Position numbers and translations under genes: made by a program. The notes beneath the pieces were generated by a model, which searched no databases, had not been told where the DNA came from, and saw only the letters and a program-made list of their open reading frames with translations. DNA of 64,000 nt from Clostridiales bacterium (GTDB taxonomy: Bacteria; Bacillota; Clostridia; Christensenellales; Aristaeellaceae). Positions 25,198-34,042 of the stretch are shown here, piece after piece. The stretch lies in contig SFNY01000024.1 in the NCBI GenBank assembly GCA_004554085.1, forward strand, positions 1 through 64,000, in the 5' to 3' direction. Every line of letters begins with the position of its first letter. Positions within the stretch are counted from its first letter, which is position 1.

Positions 25198-25419
25198 ATG
25201 AAGAAGGTTTTCAAGATGCTGGATCTGGACTGCGCCAACTGCGCGGCCAAGATGGAGAACGAAATTCGCAAGATCGACGGCGTGATCAGCGTCAACATCA
25301 GCTTCCTTGCGCAGAAGATGACCCTGGAGGCGGACGACGCGCGCTTCGACGCCATCGCAAAGCTGGCGGCGAAGGCCTGCAAGAAAATCGACGATGAATG
25401 TGAAGTGATCCTCAAATGA
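25198..25419 (+). CDS. Small heavy-metal-associated (HMA) domain protein
   Basis: A 73-residue stand-alone HMA domain with the metal-binding CANC in LDLDCANCAAKMENEIRK and the beta-strand pattern of a CopZ-like chaperone. In many Clostridia this is the detached N-terminal domain of the pump that follows. GGGGGAGGAAGG precedes the ATG. The pump gene overlaps its stop by 4 bases, so they form one operon with cadC. Confidence 0.9.
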   Translation: MKKVFKMLDLDCANCAAKMENEIRKIDGVISVNISFLAQKMTLEADDARFDAIAKLAAKACKKIDDECEVILK

Positions 25420-27232
25420 AGGCCCCGGCTTTCGTGCAGAACATGAACCGCAAGCAGAAGCGGTCGCTCTATACCATCCTGATCGCGGCGGCGCTGTTCA
25501 TTGTTGCCCTGCTGCTGCCCGTCGAGGGAATCTGGGAGCTGCTGGTCTATCTGATTCCCTACGGCGTGATCGGCTGGAGGGTGATCTGGAAGGCGGTCAG
25601 GAACATCTCCCGCGGACAGGTCTTTGACGAAAACTTCCTGATGTGCGTGGCCTCCATCGGCGCAATGTGCGCCGGCGAGTACAAGGAGGCCGTGGCGGTC
25701 ATGCTGTTCTATCAGGTGGGCGAGCTCTTCGAGAGCTGCGCGGTGGGCAAGTCCCGGCGCTCCATCGCGGCGCTGATGGACATCCGCCCGGACGTGGCCC
25801 ACGTGGAGCGCGACGGTGCGCTGGCGGACGTGGATCCCGAGGAAGTGGAGATCGGCGAGCGCATCGTGATCCAGCCCGGCGAGCGCGTGCCGCTGGACGG
25901 CGAGGTGATCGAGGGCGCGTCCACGCTGGACACCGCCGCCCTCACCGGCGAGTCCGTGCCCCGGGAGATTCACCCCGGCGAGGACGTGATCAGCGGCTGC
26001 ATCAACCTCAGCGGCGTGCTGCACGTGCGCGTGAACAAGCGCTTCGGCGAATCCACCGTGGCGCGCATCCTGGAGCTGGTGGAGAACGCCTCCTCCAACA
26101 AGGCGAGGTCCGAGAACTTCATCACGAAGTTCGCCCGCTGGTACACCCCGGCGGTGTGCCTGGCGGCGCTGCTGCTGGCGGTGGTTCCCTCGCTGATTAC
26201 GGGCGACTGGGGCGAATGGGTCTCCCGCGCGCTGATCTTCCTGGTGGTGTCCTGTCCCTGCGCGCTGGTGATCTCGGTACCGCTGAGCTTCTTCGGCGGC
26301 ATCGGCGGCGCGTCCGCCAACGGCATCCTCATTAAGGGCGGCAACTTTGTGGAGACGCTGGCCCAGGTGGACACCGTGGTGTTTGACAAGACCGGCACCC
26401 TCACCCAGGGCAACTTCGAGGTCACGGCCATCCATCCGGAGAAGGTTCCGGAGCAGGAGCTGCTGGAGATCGCGGCGCTGGCGGAGAACTACTCCACCCA
26501 TCCCATCTCGGCCTCGCTGAAGCGCGCCTTCGGCCTGCCGCTGGACGAGAGCCGCATCTCCGACGTGGAGGAGCTGTCCGGCAAGGGCGTGATCGCCACG
26601 TGGACTGGCACGAGTGCGAGAACAGCGGCACCATCGTGCACGTTGCCGCCGACGGGGCGTACATGGGCCACATCGTCATCTCCGACATGCTCAAGCCCCG
26701 GTCCAAGGCCGCGATTCAGGCGCTGAAGGACTGCGGCGTGAAGCGGAGTGTGATGCTCACCGGCGACCGGAAGGACGTGGCCGAGGCCGTGGCAAGGGAG
26801 CTGGGCGTGGATCAGGTGCACAGCGAGCTGCTGCCCGCCGACAAGGTTGCGCAGGTGGAGAAGCTGCTGGCGAGGCAGGGGAAGGGCGAGAAGCTGGCCT
26901 TCGTAGGCGACGGAATCAACGACGCTCCGGTGCTCTCCCGCGCGGACGTGGGCGTCGCCATGGGCGCGCTGGGCTCCGACGCGGCCATCGAGGCCGCCGA
27001 CGTGGTGCTCATGGACGACAATCCGGAGAAGATCGCCACGGCCATCCGCATCTCCAAGCGCACCCTGACCATCGTGCACCAGAACATCGTGTTCGCACTG
27101 GGTGTGAAATTCATCGTGCTGATCCTCAGCGCGCTGGGCCTGGGCAACATGTGGATCGCGGTGTTTGCAGACGTGGGCGTGTCCGTGCTGGCCATCCTCA
27201 ACGCCATGCGCGCGCTGCGCTTCCGGGACTGA
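25416..27232 (+). pseudogene. Heavy-metal P1B-type ATPase (CadA/ZntA type), deleted and frameshifted
   Basis: The protein begins in one frame (25416 to about 26600) and resumes one frame back. Present: TGES in LTGESVPREI, the metal-binding CPC in SCPCALVISVP, DKTGT in VFDKTGTLTQG, HP in YSTHPISASL, and, after the shift, LTGDRKDVAEAVA, GDGINDAPVL and the last membrane helices. The break is at GKGVIAT / VDWHECENSG, where roughly 20-30 residues of the nucleotide-binding domain (the usual VDG...GN...LM piece) are missing, a loss of 3n+1 bases. The gene is likely non-functional although its regulator and chaperone are intact. Confidence 0.85.
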
Positions 27233-27247
27233 CAAGCAATTTGATGA

Positions 27248-27280
27248 GCGCCGTCCGGCGGAGTCCGGGCGGCGCTTTTG
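27248..27280 (+). terminator. Terminator of the metal operon
   Basis: An 11-bp stem (27248-27258 with 27265-27275, one G-T pair), 6-base loop, then TTTTG. Confidence 0.88.
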
Positions 27281-27449
27281 CGCACAATTGCCGTACCCGC
27301 GCACGCATAGTCCCTTGAAAAAGGAAACGAATTTCGACATGAAATGACATAATGTTCGTATTTTTTACCTTTGCAACCTACGATTATAACGTTGGCTGTG
27401 TATCATAATACCGTACCCAAAAGCTAAATCTATGGAGGGGAAAGTTCAA

Positions 27450-28647
27450 ATGAAAAAGGTTCTTGCACTGGTCCTGGCTGCCGTCCTGATGCTGTGCGCA
27501 TCCGCGATGGCCGAAGTTTCCGTTTCCACCACCGCTGCCGAGCTCGAGCTCACCGGCGATCCCGCCGCCCTGAAGGTTGGCGTGATCCTCGTCGGCGACG
27601 AGAACGAGGGCTACACCTACGCGCACATCGAGGGCATCCAGAAGGCCGCCGAGGCTCTGGGCGTTCCCGCTGAGAACATCATCTGGAAGTACTCCGTCGC
27701 TGAGGACGCCACCTGCTACGACGCCGCCGCCGACCTGGCCGATGCGGGCTGCAACGTGGTGTTCACCAACAGCTACGGCCATCAGACCTACTGCCAGCAG
27801 GCCGCTGCCGAGTTCCCGGAGGTGCAGTTCGTCTCCATGACCGGCGATACCGCGAACCGCGCCGGCCTGGACAACTTCTCCAACGCCTTCACCAAGGTCT
27901 ATGAGTCCCGCTACGTCTCCGGCGTGGTCGCTGGCATGAAGATCGCCGAGCTGCTCGCCAACGAGGCCCTCTCCGCCGAGAACTTCGACGAGAACGGCAA
28001 CGTCAAGGTTGGCTACGTCGGCGCCTATCCCTACGCCGAGGTCGTTTCCGGCTACACCGCCTTCTTCCTGGGCATCCAGTCCGTCGTCGAGAACGTCGTC
28101 ATGGACGTGACCTACACCAACTCCTGGTTCGACATCACCGCCGAGGCCGAGGCTGCCAACGCCCTGATGTCCAGCGGCTGCGTCATCATCGGCCAGCACG
28201 CCGACTCCACCGGTGCTCCCTCCGCAGTGCAGGCTGCTCTGGACGCGGGCAAGGTTGCCTACTCCATCGGCTACAACGTTGACATGCTGGCAGTTGCGCC
28301 GCAGGCTGCGCTGACCTCCGCCACCAACTATCGCCCGCAACTGGTCTGCCGGCTACGCCGAGGGCGCCGTTGCCATCACCGCGCTGGGCGAGTCCTGCGC
28401 TGAAGGCACTGCCGAGAAGGTCGCCGAGGTTGAGGCTGCCCTGAAGGACGGCTCCCTGAAGGTCTTTGACATCACCAAGTTCACCGTGGGCGGCGAGACC
28501 GTGAATTCCACCTTCGCCACCGATACCGACGGCGACTTCGTGTACGATACCGACGAAGCCATCATCGACGGCGCATACTGCGAGTCCTACTATCAGTCCG
28601 CTCCGTCCTTCGCGCTGCGCATCGACGGCATCACCGAGCTGAACTAA
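27450..28647 (+). pseudogene. BMP-family nucleoside-binding protein, frameshifted
   Basis: The substrate-binding component for the ABC transporter that follows. A signal peptide ends at SAMAEV, and the PnrA/Med fold is seen in ALKVGVILVGDENEGYTYAH, DLADAGCNVVFTNSYGHQ and GVVAGMKIAELLA. The frame is open to about 28330; the remaining homologous sequence (NWSAGYAEGAVAITALGES ... IDGITELN, stop 28645-28647) is in the +1 frame. One extra base near 28338, or a ten-base insertion (TATCGCCCGC), explains it. As written, about 105 C-terminal residues are lost. GGAGGGG fits ATG 27450. It may be a sequencing error or a decayed gene. Confidence 0.85.
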
Positions 28648-28665
28648 GTCTCGATCCGTACTCCG

Positions 28666-28697
28666 AAGGGAAGCTCATCCACTTGAGCTTCCCTTTG
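28666..28697 (+). terminator. Intra-operon terminator after the binding protein gene
   Basis: A perfect 11-bp stem (28666-28676 with 28685-28695) with an 8-base loop and a short T tail. A stem here usually sets a higher level of the binding protein than of the transporter subunits. Confidence 0.7.
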
Positions 28698-28767
28698 ACT
28701 GTCAAAGGAAGGAACGCAAATCCAGCTGCGCCGCGCCGCAGACGAACAACGAAAGGGTGACCTGAAT

Positions 28768-30306
28768 TTGGAATCCAACGTTGCAATCCGCATGACAAAC
28801 ATCACAAAGACGTTTGGCTCGGTGGTTGCGAATCATAAGGTCAGCATGGACATCCGCCGGGGCGAGATTCTGTCGCTGCTGGGCGAGAACGGCAGCGGCA
28901 AGACCACGCTGATGAACATGCTCTCGGGCATCTACTATCCCGACGCCGGACAGATTTTCGTGGATGGCCGCGAGGTCTCCATCCGTTCGCCCAAGGACGC
29001 CTTCGATCTGGGAATCGGCATGATTCACCAGCACTTCAAACTGGTGGACGTGTTCACCGCTGCGGAGAACGTGATCCTGGGTCTGCCGGAGCAGGGCCGC
29101 ATCAATCGCAAGGCCATCGCCCAGAAGGTGCAGGCCATCTGCGACCGCTACGGCTTCGACATCGATCCCAACCAGAAGGTCTACGACATGACGGTCTCCC
29201 AGAAGCAGACGCTGGAAATCGTGAAGGTGCTCTATCGCGGCGCAAACGTGCTGATCCTGGACGAGCCCACCGCGGTGCTCACCCCCCAGGAGACCGAGAA
29301 GCTGTTTGCCGTCATCCGCAACATGAAGGCGGACGGCAAGGCCATCGTCATCATCACCCACAAGCTGCACGAGGTGCTGGCGGTGTCCGACCGTGTGGCC
29401 ATCGTGCGCAAGGGCGAGTATGTGGGCGACGTGCCCACCGCCGAGGCCACGGAGCTGTCCCTGACCGAGATGATGGTGGGCAAGAAGGTCGCGCTGAACA
29501 TCGACCGCCCCGAGCCCGTGGATCCCCAGCTGCGCCTGTCCGTGCGCAAGCTGAACTGCTTCAACAAGGAGGGCGTTCAGGTGCTGCACGACGTAAACTT
29601 CGACGTCTACAGCGGCGAGATTCTGGGCATCGCCGGCATCTCCGGCTGCGGCCAGAAGGAGCTGCTGGAGTCCATCGCCGGACTTCAGCCGGACGAGGGT
29701 GGCACCAGCATCGAATACTTCCCCCGGGAGGGCGGCAGCGTCCAGCTGAAGAACTGCACGCCCCGCCAGATTCGCGACCACGGCATCGCGCTGTCCTTCG
29801 TGCCGGAGGATCGCCTGGGCATGGGCCTGGTGAGCAGCATGGGCATGGCGGACAACATGATGCTCAAGGATTACAACAACGGCCACTCCTTCTTCACCGA
29901 CCGCCGCAGGCCCCGCAAGCTGGCGGCGCGCATCAAGGAGGATCTGGACGTGCAGACGCCCGACCTGATCACCCCGGTGAGCAAGCTCTCCGGCGGCAAC
30001 GTGCAGAAGGTGCTGGTGGGCCGCGAGATCGCAGCGTCGCCCACGGTGCTGATGACAGCTTACGCCGTGCGCGGCCTGGACATCAACACCTCCTACACCA
30101 TCTATCGCCTGCTCAACGAGCAGAAGAAGAAGGGCGTGGCGGTCATTTACGTCGGCGAGGATCTGGACGTGCTGATGGAGCTCTGCGACCGCATCATGGT
30201 GATGTGCTCCGGCCACGTCAATGGCATACTGGACGGCCGCACCGCCACCAAGGAGGAGGTCGGCCTGCGCATGACGCAGCTGAAAGGGAAGGGTGACGCA
30301 GAATGA
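28768..30306 (+). CDS. BMP/nucleoside-type ABC transporter, ATP-binding protein
   Basis: A 512-residue protein with two ABC domains, as in NupO-type and sugar ABC ATPases. The first (about 1-240) has Walker A GENGSGKTTL, the variant signature MTVSQKQTLEI and Walker B VLILDEPTAVLT. The second (about 255-505) has a changed Walker A (ISGCGQKELLE), signature LSGGNVQKVLVGRE, and AYAVRGLD in place of the usual Walker B end, so only the first site looks fully active. The start is TTG with GAAAGGGTGA upstream. It overlaps the first permease by 4 bases. Confidence 0.93.
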   Translation: MESNVAIRMTNITKTFGSVVANHKVSMDIRRGEILSLLGENGSGKTTLMNMLSGIYYPDAGQIFVDGREVSIRSPKDAFDLGIGMIHQHFKLVDVFTAAENVILGLPEQGRINRKAIAQKVQAICDRYGFDIDPNQKVYDMTVSQKQTLEIVKVLYRGANVLILDEPTAVLTPQETEKLFAVIRNMKADGKAIVIITHKLHEVLAVSDRVAIVRKGEYVGDVPTAEATELSLTEMMVGKKVALNIDRPEPVDPQLRLSVRKLNCFNKEGVQVLHDVNFDVYSGEILGIAGISGCGQKELLESIAGLQPDEGGTSIEYFPREGGSVQLKNCTPRQIRDHGIALSFVPEDRLGMGLVSSMGMADNMMLKDYNNGHSFFTDRRRPRKLAARIKEDLDVQTPDLITPVSKLSGGNVQKVLVGREIAASPTVLMTAYAVRGLDINTSYTIYRLLNEQKKKGVAVIYVGEDLDVLMELCDRIMVMCSGHVNGILDGRTATKEEVGLRMTQLKGKGDAE

Positions 30307-31409
30307 ATCATTCCGAAAACAAGGCGGTTCGCGAGCCCTTCGTGCGCATCGCCAAGCGCAACAGCATCTACTGGACGAAGGCCGTGATGATCCGCGTGCT
30401 GGCCATCATTGCCGCGCTGGTGGTGGATGCGCTGATCATCTACTTCGTCACGAAGCTCAATCCGATCAAGGTCTACGTCACCATGTTCGAGGGCGCGTTC
30501 GGCACCAAGCGCCGCATCTGGATCACCGTGCGCGAGATCATGATGCTGCTGTGCATCGCCGTGGGTCTTGCGCCCGCGTTCAAGATGCGCTTCTGGAACG
30601 TAGGTGCGGAGGGCCAGATTCTGGTGGGTGGCATCGCCACTGCGGCGTGCATGATCTACCTGAACAGCCTGCCCACGCCCCTGCTGCTGCTGGTGATGTT
30701 CATCGCCAGCGCGATTGCCGGAGCGATCTGGGGCCTGATTCCCGCCATCTTCAAGGCTAAGTGGGACACCAACGAGACGCTGTTCACGCTGATGATGAAC
30801 TACGTGGCCATCCAGCTCACCTCCTTCATGGTGGCCCTGTGGGAGAACCCCTTCGGCTCCAACAGCGTGGGCGTGATCAACCAGAGCACCCAGGCGGGCT
30901 GGTTCCCGAAGCTCTTCGGCCAGACCTACATGCTCAACGTGATCCTGGTCATGGCTCTCACCATCGGCATGTTCTACTACCTCAAGCTCAGCAAGCAGGG
31001 CTATGAGATCGCGGTGGTGGGCGAGTCCCGCAACACGGCGCGCTACGCGGGCATCAGTGTCAGGCGCGTCATCATTCGCACCATGCTGATCTCCGGCGCG
31101 GTCTGCGGCATCGCGGGCATGGTGGGCGTCGCGGGTGCAGACCACACCATCTCTGTCAACACCGCTGGCGGACGCGGGTTCACGGCGATCATCGTCGCCT
31201 GGATGGCCAAGTTCAACACCATCACCATGATCCTGATCACCACGCTGCTGGTGTTCCTGGATCGCGGCGCGGTGGAGATCGCCTCCATGTACAACCTGAA
31301 CGAGTACGCCTCCGAGATGATCATGGGCGTGATTCTGTTCTTCCTGCTGGGCTGCGAGTTCTTCATCAACTACAAGCTGATCTTCAGAACGCACAAGGAG
31401 GGCAAATAA
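30303..31409 (+). CDS. BMP/nucleoside-type ABC transporter permease 1
   Basis: A 368-residue membrane subunit of the BPD_transp_2 family with eight to ten hydrophobic helices. FWNVGAEGQILVGGIATAA and VGESRNTARYAGISVRR are hallmarks (the latter is the coupling loop to the ATPase). AAAGGGAAGGGTG lies before the ATG, which overlaps the ATPase stop. The best-known relatives import guanosine and other nucleosides. Confidence 0.93.
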   Translation: MNHSENKAVREPFVRIAKRNSIYWTKAVMIRVLAIIAALVVDALIIYFVTKLNPIKVYVTMFEGAFGTKRRIWITVREIMMLLCIAVGLAPAFKMRFWNVGAEGQILVGGIATAACMIYLNSLPTPLLLLVMFIASAIAGAIWGLIPAIFKAKWDTNETLFTLMMNYVAIQLTSFMVALWENPFGSNSVGVINQSTQAGWFPKLFGQTYMLNVILVMALTIGMFYYLKLSKQGYEIAVVGESRNTARYAGISVRRVIIRTMLISGAVCGIAGMVGVAGADHTISVNTAGGRGFTAIIVAWMAKFNTITMILITTLLVFLDRGAVEIASMYNLNEYASEMIMGVILFFLLGCEFFINYKLIFRTHKEGK

Positions 31410-32393
31410 ATGGATTCGTTTGTTTCTCTCATTCAGGCGGCCGTGGTCTTCGGCACGGTCATCATGTTCGGCGCGGTGGGCGAGACACTCACCGAGAAGT
31501 CGGGCAATCTGAACCTGGGCGTTCCGGGCATCATGTATCTGGGCGCCATCGCCAGCCTCACCAGCACCTTCTTCTATGAGAATGCCGTGGAGAACCCCAG
31601 CATGATCGTCTGCGTGATCATCGCGCTGGTGTGCGGCGTGGCCGCCTCCATGCTGGGCGGCCTGGTGTACAGCTTCCTCACCATCACCCTGCGCGCCAAT
31701 CAGAACGTGTCCGGTCTGGCACTGTCCATCTTCGGCAGCGGCGTGGCGAACTTCTTCGGCGGCTCGCTGAACAAGCTGGCCGGCGGCGTGGGCCAGATTT
31801 CTGTGGCGACCACCAGCGCGGCCTTCCGCATGCAGATTCCCGTGCTGTCGAAGCTGGGTATTGTGGGCAAGATCTTCTTCTCCTACGGCTTCATGATGTA
31901 TCTGGCGATCGTCATCGCCATCGTGATGCAGTACTTCCTCAGCCGCAGCCGCGCGGGCCTGAATCTGCGCGCCGTGGGCGAGAACCCCGCTACTGCAGAC
32001 GCTGCGGGCATCAACGTGGTGCGCAACAAGTACCTGGCCACCTGCATCGGTGCGGGCATCTCCGGCCTCGGCGGCATCTACTACGTCATGGACTACATCA
32101 AGGGCACCTGGGCGAACGACGGCTCCATCGAGAAGCTGGGCTGGCTGGCCGTAGCGCTGGTCATCTTCACCCGCTGGAAGCCGAAGAACGCCATCTGGGG
32201 CTCCTACCTGTTCGGCCTGATGTACTGGTTGTACTTCTACATCGCCGGATTGACCCGCTCCAGCCAGGAGCTGTTCAAGATGCTGCCCTACGTGGTCACG
32301 ATCATCGTGTTGATTCTGGTCAGCATGCGCAAAAAGCGCGAGGATCAGCCGCCCCAGAGCCTGGGCCTGGCCTACTTCCGCGAGGAGCGCTGA
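31410..32393 (+). CDS. BMP/nucleoside-type ABC transporter permease 2
   Basis: A 327-residue second permease of the same family. GAVGETLTEKSGNLNLGVPG at the start and VGENPATADAAGINV at the coupling loop are typical. It begins at the base after the stop of permease 1, so the two are co-translated. A terminator follows the gene. Confidence 0.93.
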   Translation: MDSFVSLIQAAVVFGTVIMFGAVGETLTEKSGNLNLGVPGIMYLGAIASLTSTFFYENAVENPSMIVCVIIALVCGVAASMLGGLVYSFLTITLRANQNVSGLALSIFGSGVANFFGGSLNKLAGGVGQISVATTSAAFRMQIPVLSKLGIVGKIFFSYGFMMYLAIVIAIVMQYFLSRSRAGLNLRAVGENPATADAAGINVVRNKYLATCIGAGISGLGGIYYVMDYIKGTWANDGSIEKLGWLAVALVIFTRWKPKNAIWGSYLFGLMYWLYFYIAGLTRSSQELFKMLPYVVTIIVLILVSMRKKREDQPPQSLGLAYFREER

Positions 32394-32412
32394 TTGCATC
32401 CCCAAAAAAGCT

Positions 32413-32446
32413 TCGCCCCCGGACGCTGCGTCCAGGGGCGATTTCT
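32413..32446 (+). terminator. Terminator of the nucleoside transporter operon
   Basis: A GC stem (32413-32425 with 32429-32441, one mismatch) with a CTG loop, followed by TTTCTG. It also faces the convergent ftrB-like gene. Confidence 0.75.
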
Positions 32447-32454
32447 GTGTCGGC

Positions 32455-32652
32455 TCACTTCTCCTTGTAGTACAGCAGGCAGTGGCAGTAGCCCTCGAAG
32501 TCGGGATCCTTGATCTGCTCCCGGAACTCCTTGCACATGCACTTGTTCTCCTCGCTGCGCTCCAGGCGGCAGGGGCAGTAGCCGCCGGTGCGCGCAAGGC
32601 CTTCCTTCACGGAGTCCACAATCTCCTGATTTTCATTGAAGCGAATCTTCAT
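32455..32652 (-). CDS. Ferredoxin-thioredoxin reductase catalytic-like protein
   Basis: A 65-residue protein with the cysteine array of FTR catalytic subunits: CPCR, CMCKEF and CHCL. In FTR a 4Fe-4S cluster and a nearby disulfide pass electrons from ferredoxin to thioredoxin. At 65 residues it is shorter than the plant/cyanobacterial subunit (about 110) and no partner subunit is near. Similar small versions occur in Clostridia. AAAGGAGAAGC fits ATG 32652. It may reduce the thioredoxin encoded at 7043, but that is inference. Confidence 0.8.
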   Translation of the reverse strand: MKIRFNENQEIVDSVKEGLARTGGYCPCRLERSEENKCMCKEFREQIKDPDFEGYCHCLLYYKEK

Positions 32653-32677
32653 GGATGCTTCTCCTTTCATGCGGTGC

Positions 32678-32704
32678 AACAAAAGCCGGCCTTTGAGGTC
32701 GGCT
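32678..32704 (-). terminator. Leftward terminator before the ftrB-like gene
   Basis: An 8-bp stem (32684-32691 with 32697-32704, one G-T pair) is followed leftward by TTTTGTTG. It would stop leftward transcripts coming from the hairpin-rich block before they reach the ftrB-like gene, or attenuate it. Confidence 0.55.
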
Positions 32705-32890
32705 CAGACCACTGATAAAGCCTACAAACGCAGAAATCCCATCCGAAAGAAAAAGTTGGGATTTCCGCTTACTACGTCAGCTGCAACTGCAAAAAGGTTG
32801 GAATCCCTTTAGGATTCCAAGTTCCCGATTTCATCGGGAACTGCCGACGGCCGAATCAGAGATTCGGGCGCGGCACCGCGCGGTCACTTA
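32705..32890. other. Gene-free block with serial hairpins
   Basis: No reading frame here resembles a protein. It holds at least four tight hairpins in a row: TTGGAATCC/GGATTCCAA (32798-32820), GTTCCCGAT/ATCGGGAAC (32821-32841), CCGAATC/GATTCGG (32851-32867) and GCGCGG/CCGCGC (from 32868), plus AAATCCCA/TGGGATTT earlier. The first bases (CTCAGACCAC at 32703) match the right-end sequence of the IS200 at 50711, so an old IS end may be included. Confidence 0.6.
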
Positions 32891-32895
32891 CGTTT

Positions 32896-33089
32896 ACGCA
32901 CCGGCCGCACTGCAATGGGTTGCAGCGGCCGGCAGCGCGCCGAGGGAATTGAAAATTCCCCGGCGGCTGGTCGCGCTTGCCTAAAGCAGTCGCTCCATGC
33001 AAAGCATGTAGCGACCTGCCCACTGCGATTCTCTGAATCCATCACCGCAGATGCGGGGACGGGTGCATAAAGCGCAGTAGCGCGACTGC
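32896..33089. repeat. Modular hairpin repeat, copy B (expanded)
   Basis: Shares the connectors of copy A. Stem 1 is CCGGCCG/CGGCCGG (32901-32907, 32926-32932) plus CTGCAA/TTGCAG. Stem 2 is CGCCG/CGGCG enclosing GGGAATT/AATTCCC (32938-32965). Stem 3 (GTCGCGC 32970-32976 with GCGCGAC 33080-33086) is held open by two inserted hairpins, GTCGCT/AGCGAC (32989-33015) and CTGCG/CGCAG enclosing GATTC/GAATC (33023-33050). Confidence 0.75.
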
Positions 33090-33135
33090 TATCTATGTAA
33101 GCTCCCTTATTTGCAGTCGTGCTTCCTTGTCTTGA

Positions 33136-33239
33136 ACGCACCGAAACCGTAGCGCTTGCGCGCAGGTTTCGGCAGCGCCGGGCAGGAATCCGGAGGATTC
33201 GCCCGGGCTGGTCGCGGCTCCTTCGGAGACGTGACTGCT
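33136..33239. repeat. Modular hairpin repeat, copy C
   Basis: The third copy. Stem 1 is CCGAAACC/GGTTTCGG (33141-33148, 33165-33172), stem 2 is CCGGGC/GCCCGG with inner GAATCC/GGATTC (33178-33206), and stem 3 is GTCGCG/CGTGAC (33211-33216, 33230-33235, one G-T pair) with inner CTCC/GGAG. Both arms differ from copies A and B in step, so pairing is kept while sequence is not. Confidence 0.75.
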
Positions 33240-33260
33240 GCCAGGCGATCTCAGCGTCTG

Positions 33261-33312
33261 CAAATCGTTGATAAACTCAACGATTTGAGCCGCCCCAATG
33301 GGGCGGCTTTTG
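33261..33312 (+). terminator. Hairpin pair ending the repeat block, rightward terminator
   Basis: A perfect 9-bp hairpin CAAATCGTT/AACGATTTG (33261-33287) is followed at once by a perfect 9-bp GC hairpin (33288-33296 with 33300-33308) and TTTTG. The T run is only on the plus strand, which has no gene upstream for 850 bases, so an RNA from the repeat block may end here. It may also stop leftward rbr transcripts less efficiently. Confidence 0.65.
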
Positions 33313-33330
33313 TCGGATGTGGCGCGTAGA

Positions 33331-33864
33331 TCAATAGTTCTCGGCGCGAATCTCGAAGTAGCTCTGGGGATGGGCGCACACCGGGCAGATTTCCGGGGCC
33401 TCCTTGCCCATAACCAGATGACCGCAGTTGCGGCACTCCCAGATCTTCATCTCGCTCTTCTTGAACACTTCCTGCATCTCCACGTTGCTCAGCAGCTTGC
33501 GATAGCGCTCCTCGTGGCTCTTTTCGATCGCGGCGACCATGCGGAACTTCGCTGCCAGCTCGGTGAAGCCCTCCTCTTCGGCCTCCTTGGCGAAGGTGGC
33601 ATACATGTCGGTCCACTCGTAGTTCTCACCCTCGGCGGCGGAGAGCAGGTTTGCGGCGGTGTCGCCCAGGCCGCCCAGGGCCTTGAACCACATCTTGGCG
33701 TGCTCTTTCTCGTTGTCGGCGGTCTTCTGGAAGATTGCGGCGATCTGCTCGTAGCCGGCCTTCTTTGCGACGCTTGCGAAATAGGTGTACTTGTTGCGGG
33801 CCTCGGACTCGCCGGAGAACGCGGTTCTCAAATTCTGTTCCGTCTTGCTGCCTTTCAGTTCCAT
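33331..33864 (-). CDS. rbr: Rubrerythrin
   Basis: A 177-residue peroxide-reducing protein of anaerobes. The ferritin-like di-iron domain (about 1-140) has the ligands in [32 protein letters not shown] and EKSHEERYR. The C-terminal rubredoxin domain carries CRNCGH and CPVCAH. TAGGAGGT precedes the ATG, and a consensus promoter lies further up. Detoxification of hydrogen peroxide is the known role. Confidence 0.97.
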   Translation of the reverse strand: MELKGSKTEQNLRTAFSGESEARNKYTYFASVAKKAGYEQIAAIFQKTADNEKEHAKMWFKALGGLGDTAANLLSAAEGENYEWTDMYATFAKEAEEEGFTELAAKFRMVAAIEKSHEERYRKLLSNVEMQEVFKKSEMKIWECRNCGHLVMGKEAPEICPVCAHPQSYFEIRAENY

Positions 33865-33922
33865 AATATCAACCTCCTAGTATAAATATACCCCATACAA
33901 TTCTGATTCAATCTCCATCCGA

Positions 33923-33951
33923 ATTATAATAGAAAATTTTACAACTGTCAA
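33923..33951 (-). promoter_or_regulatory. Promoter of rbr
   Basis: A full consensus on the minus strand: TTGACA (33946-33951), 17 bases, TATAAT (33923-33928). A strong promoter suits a stress protein. Confidence 0.9.
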
Positions 33952-33979
33952 GCCGCGCACAGTTTTTCCCCGCCGACGG

Positions 33980-34008
33980 TTGAAATGGGCGGCTCAAACG
34001 GGTATAAT
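33980..34008 (+). promoter_or_regulatory. Promoter of the amidohydrolase gene
   Basis: TTGAAA (33980-33985), 17 bases, TATAAT (34003-34008). Confidence 0.82.
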
Positions 34009-34042
34009 GATATGAGATTTGAGGCACAAAGAAGGGAAAAAC

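Noticed and set aside
26600..27232. The second half of the P-type ATPase as an independent small gene
   Set aside because: It begins with GTG in the middle of a homologous domain, has no ribosome binding site, and continues the same protein in another frame.
27281..27449. Purine riboswitch before the nucleoside transporter
   Set aside because: The conserved three-way-junction bases of purine riboswitches are not present; only weak -10-like sequences are visible.
32703..32712. Remnant IS200 right end at the start of the hairpin array
   Set aside because: Only ten bases match the right end of the IS at 50711, too short to call an element.
33880..33922. PerR box in the rbr leader
   Set aside because: TTGAATCAGAATTGTA resembles the PerR consensus only in part and is not a good palindrome, so it is not listed as a site.
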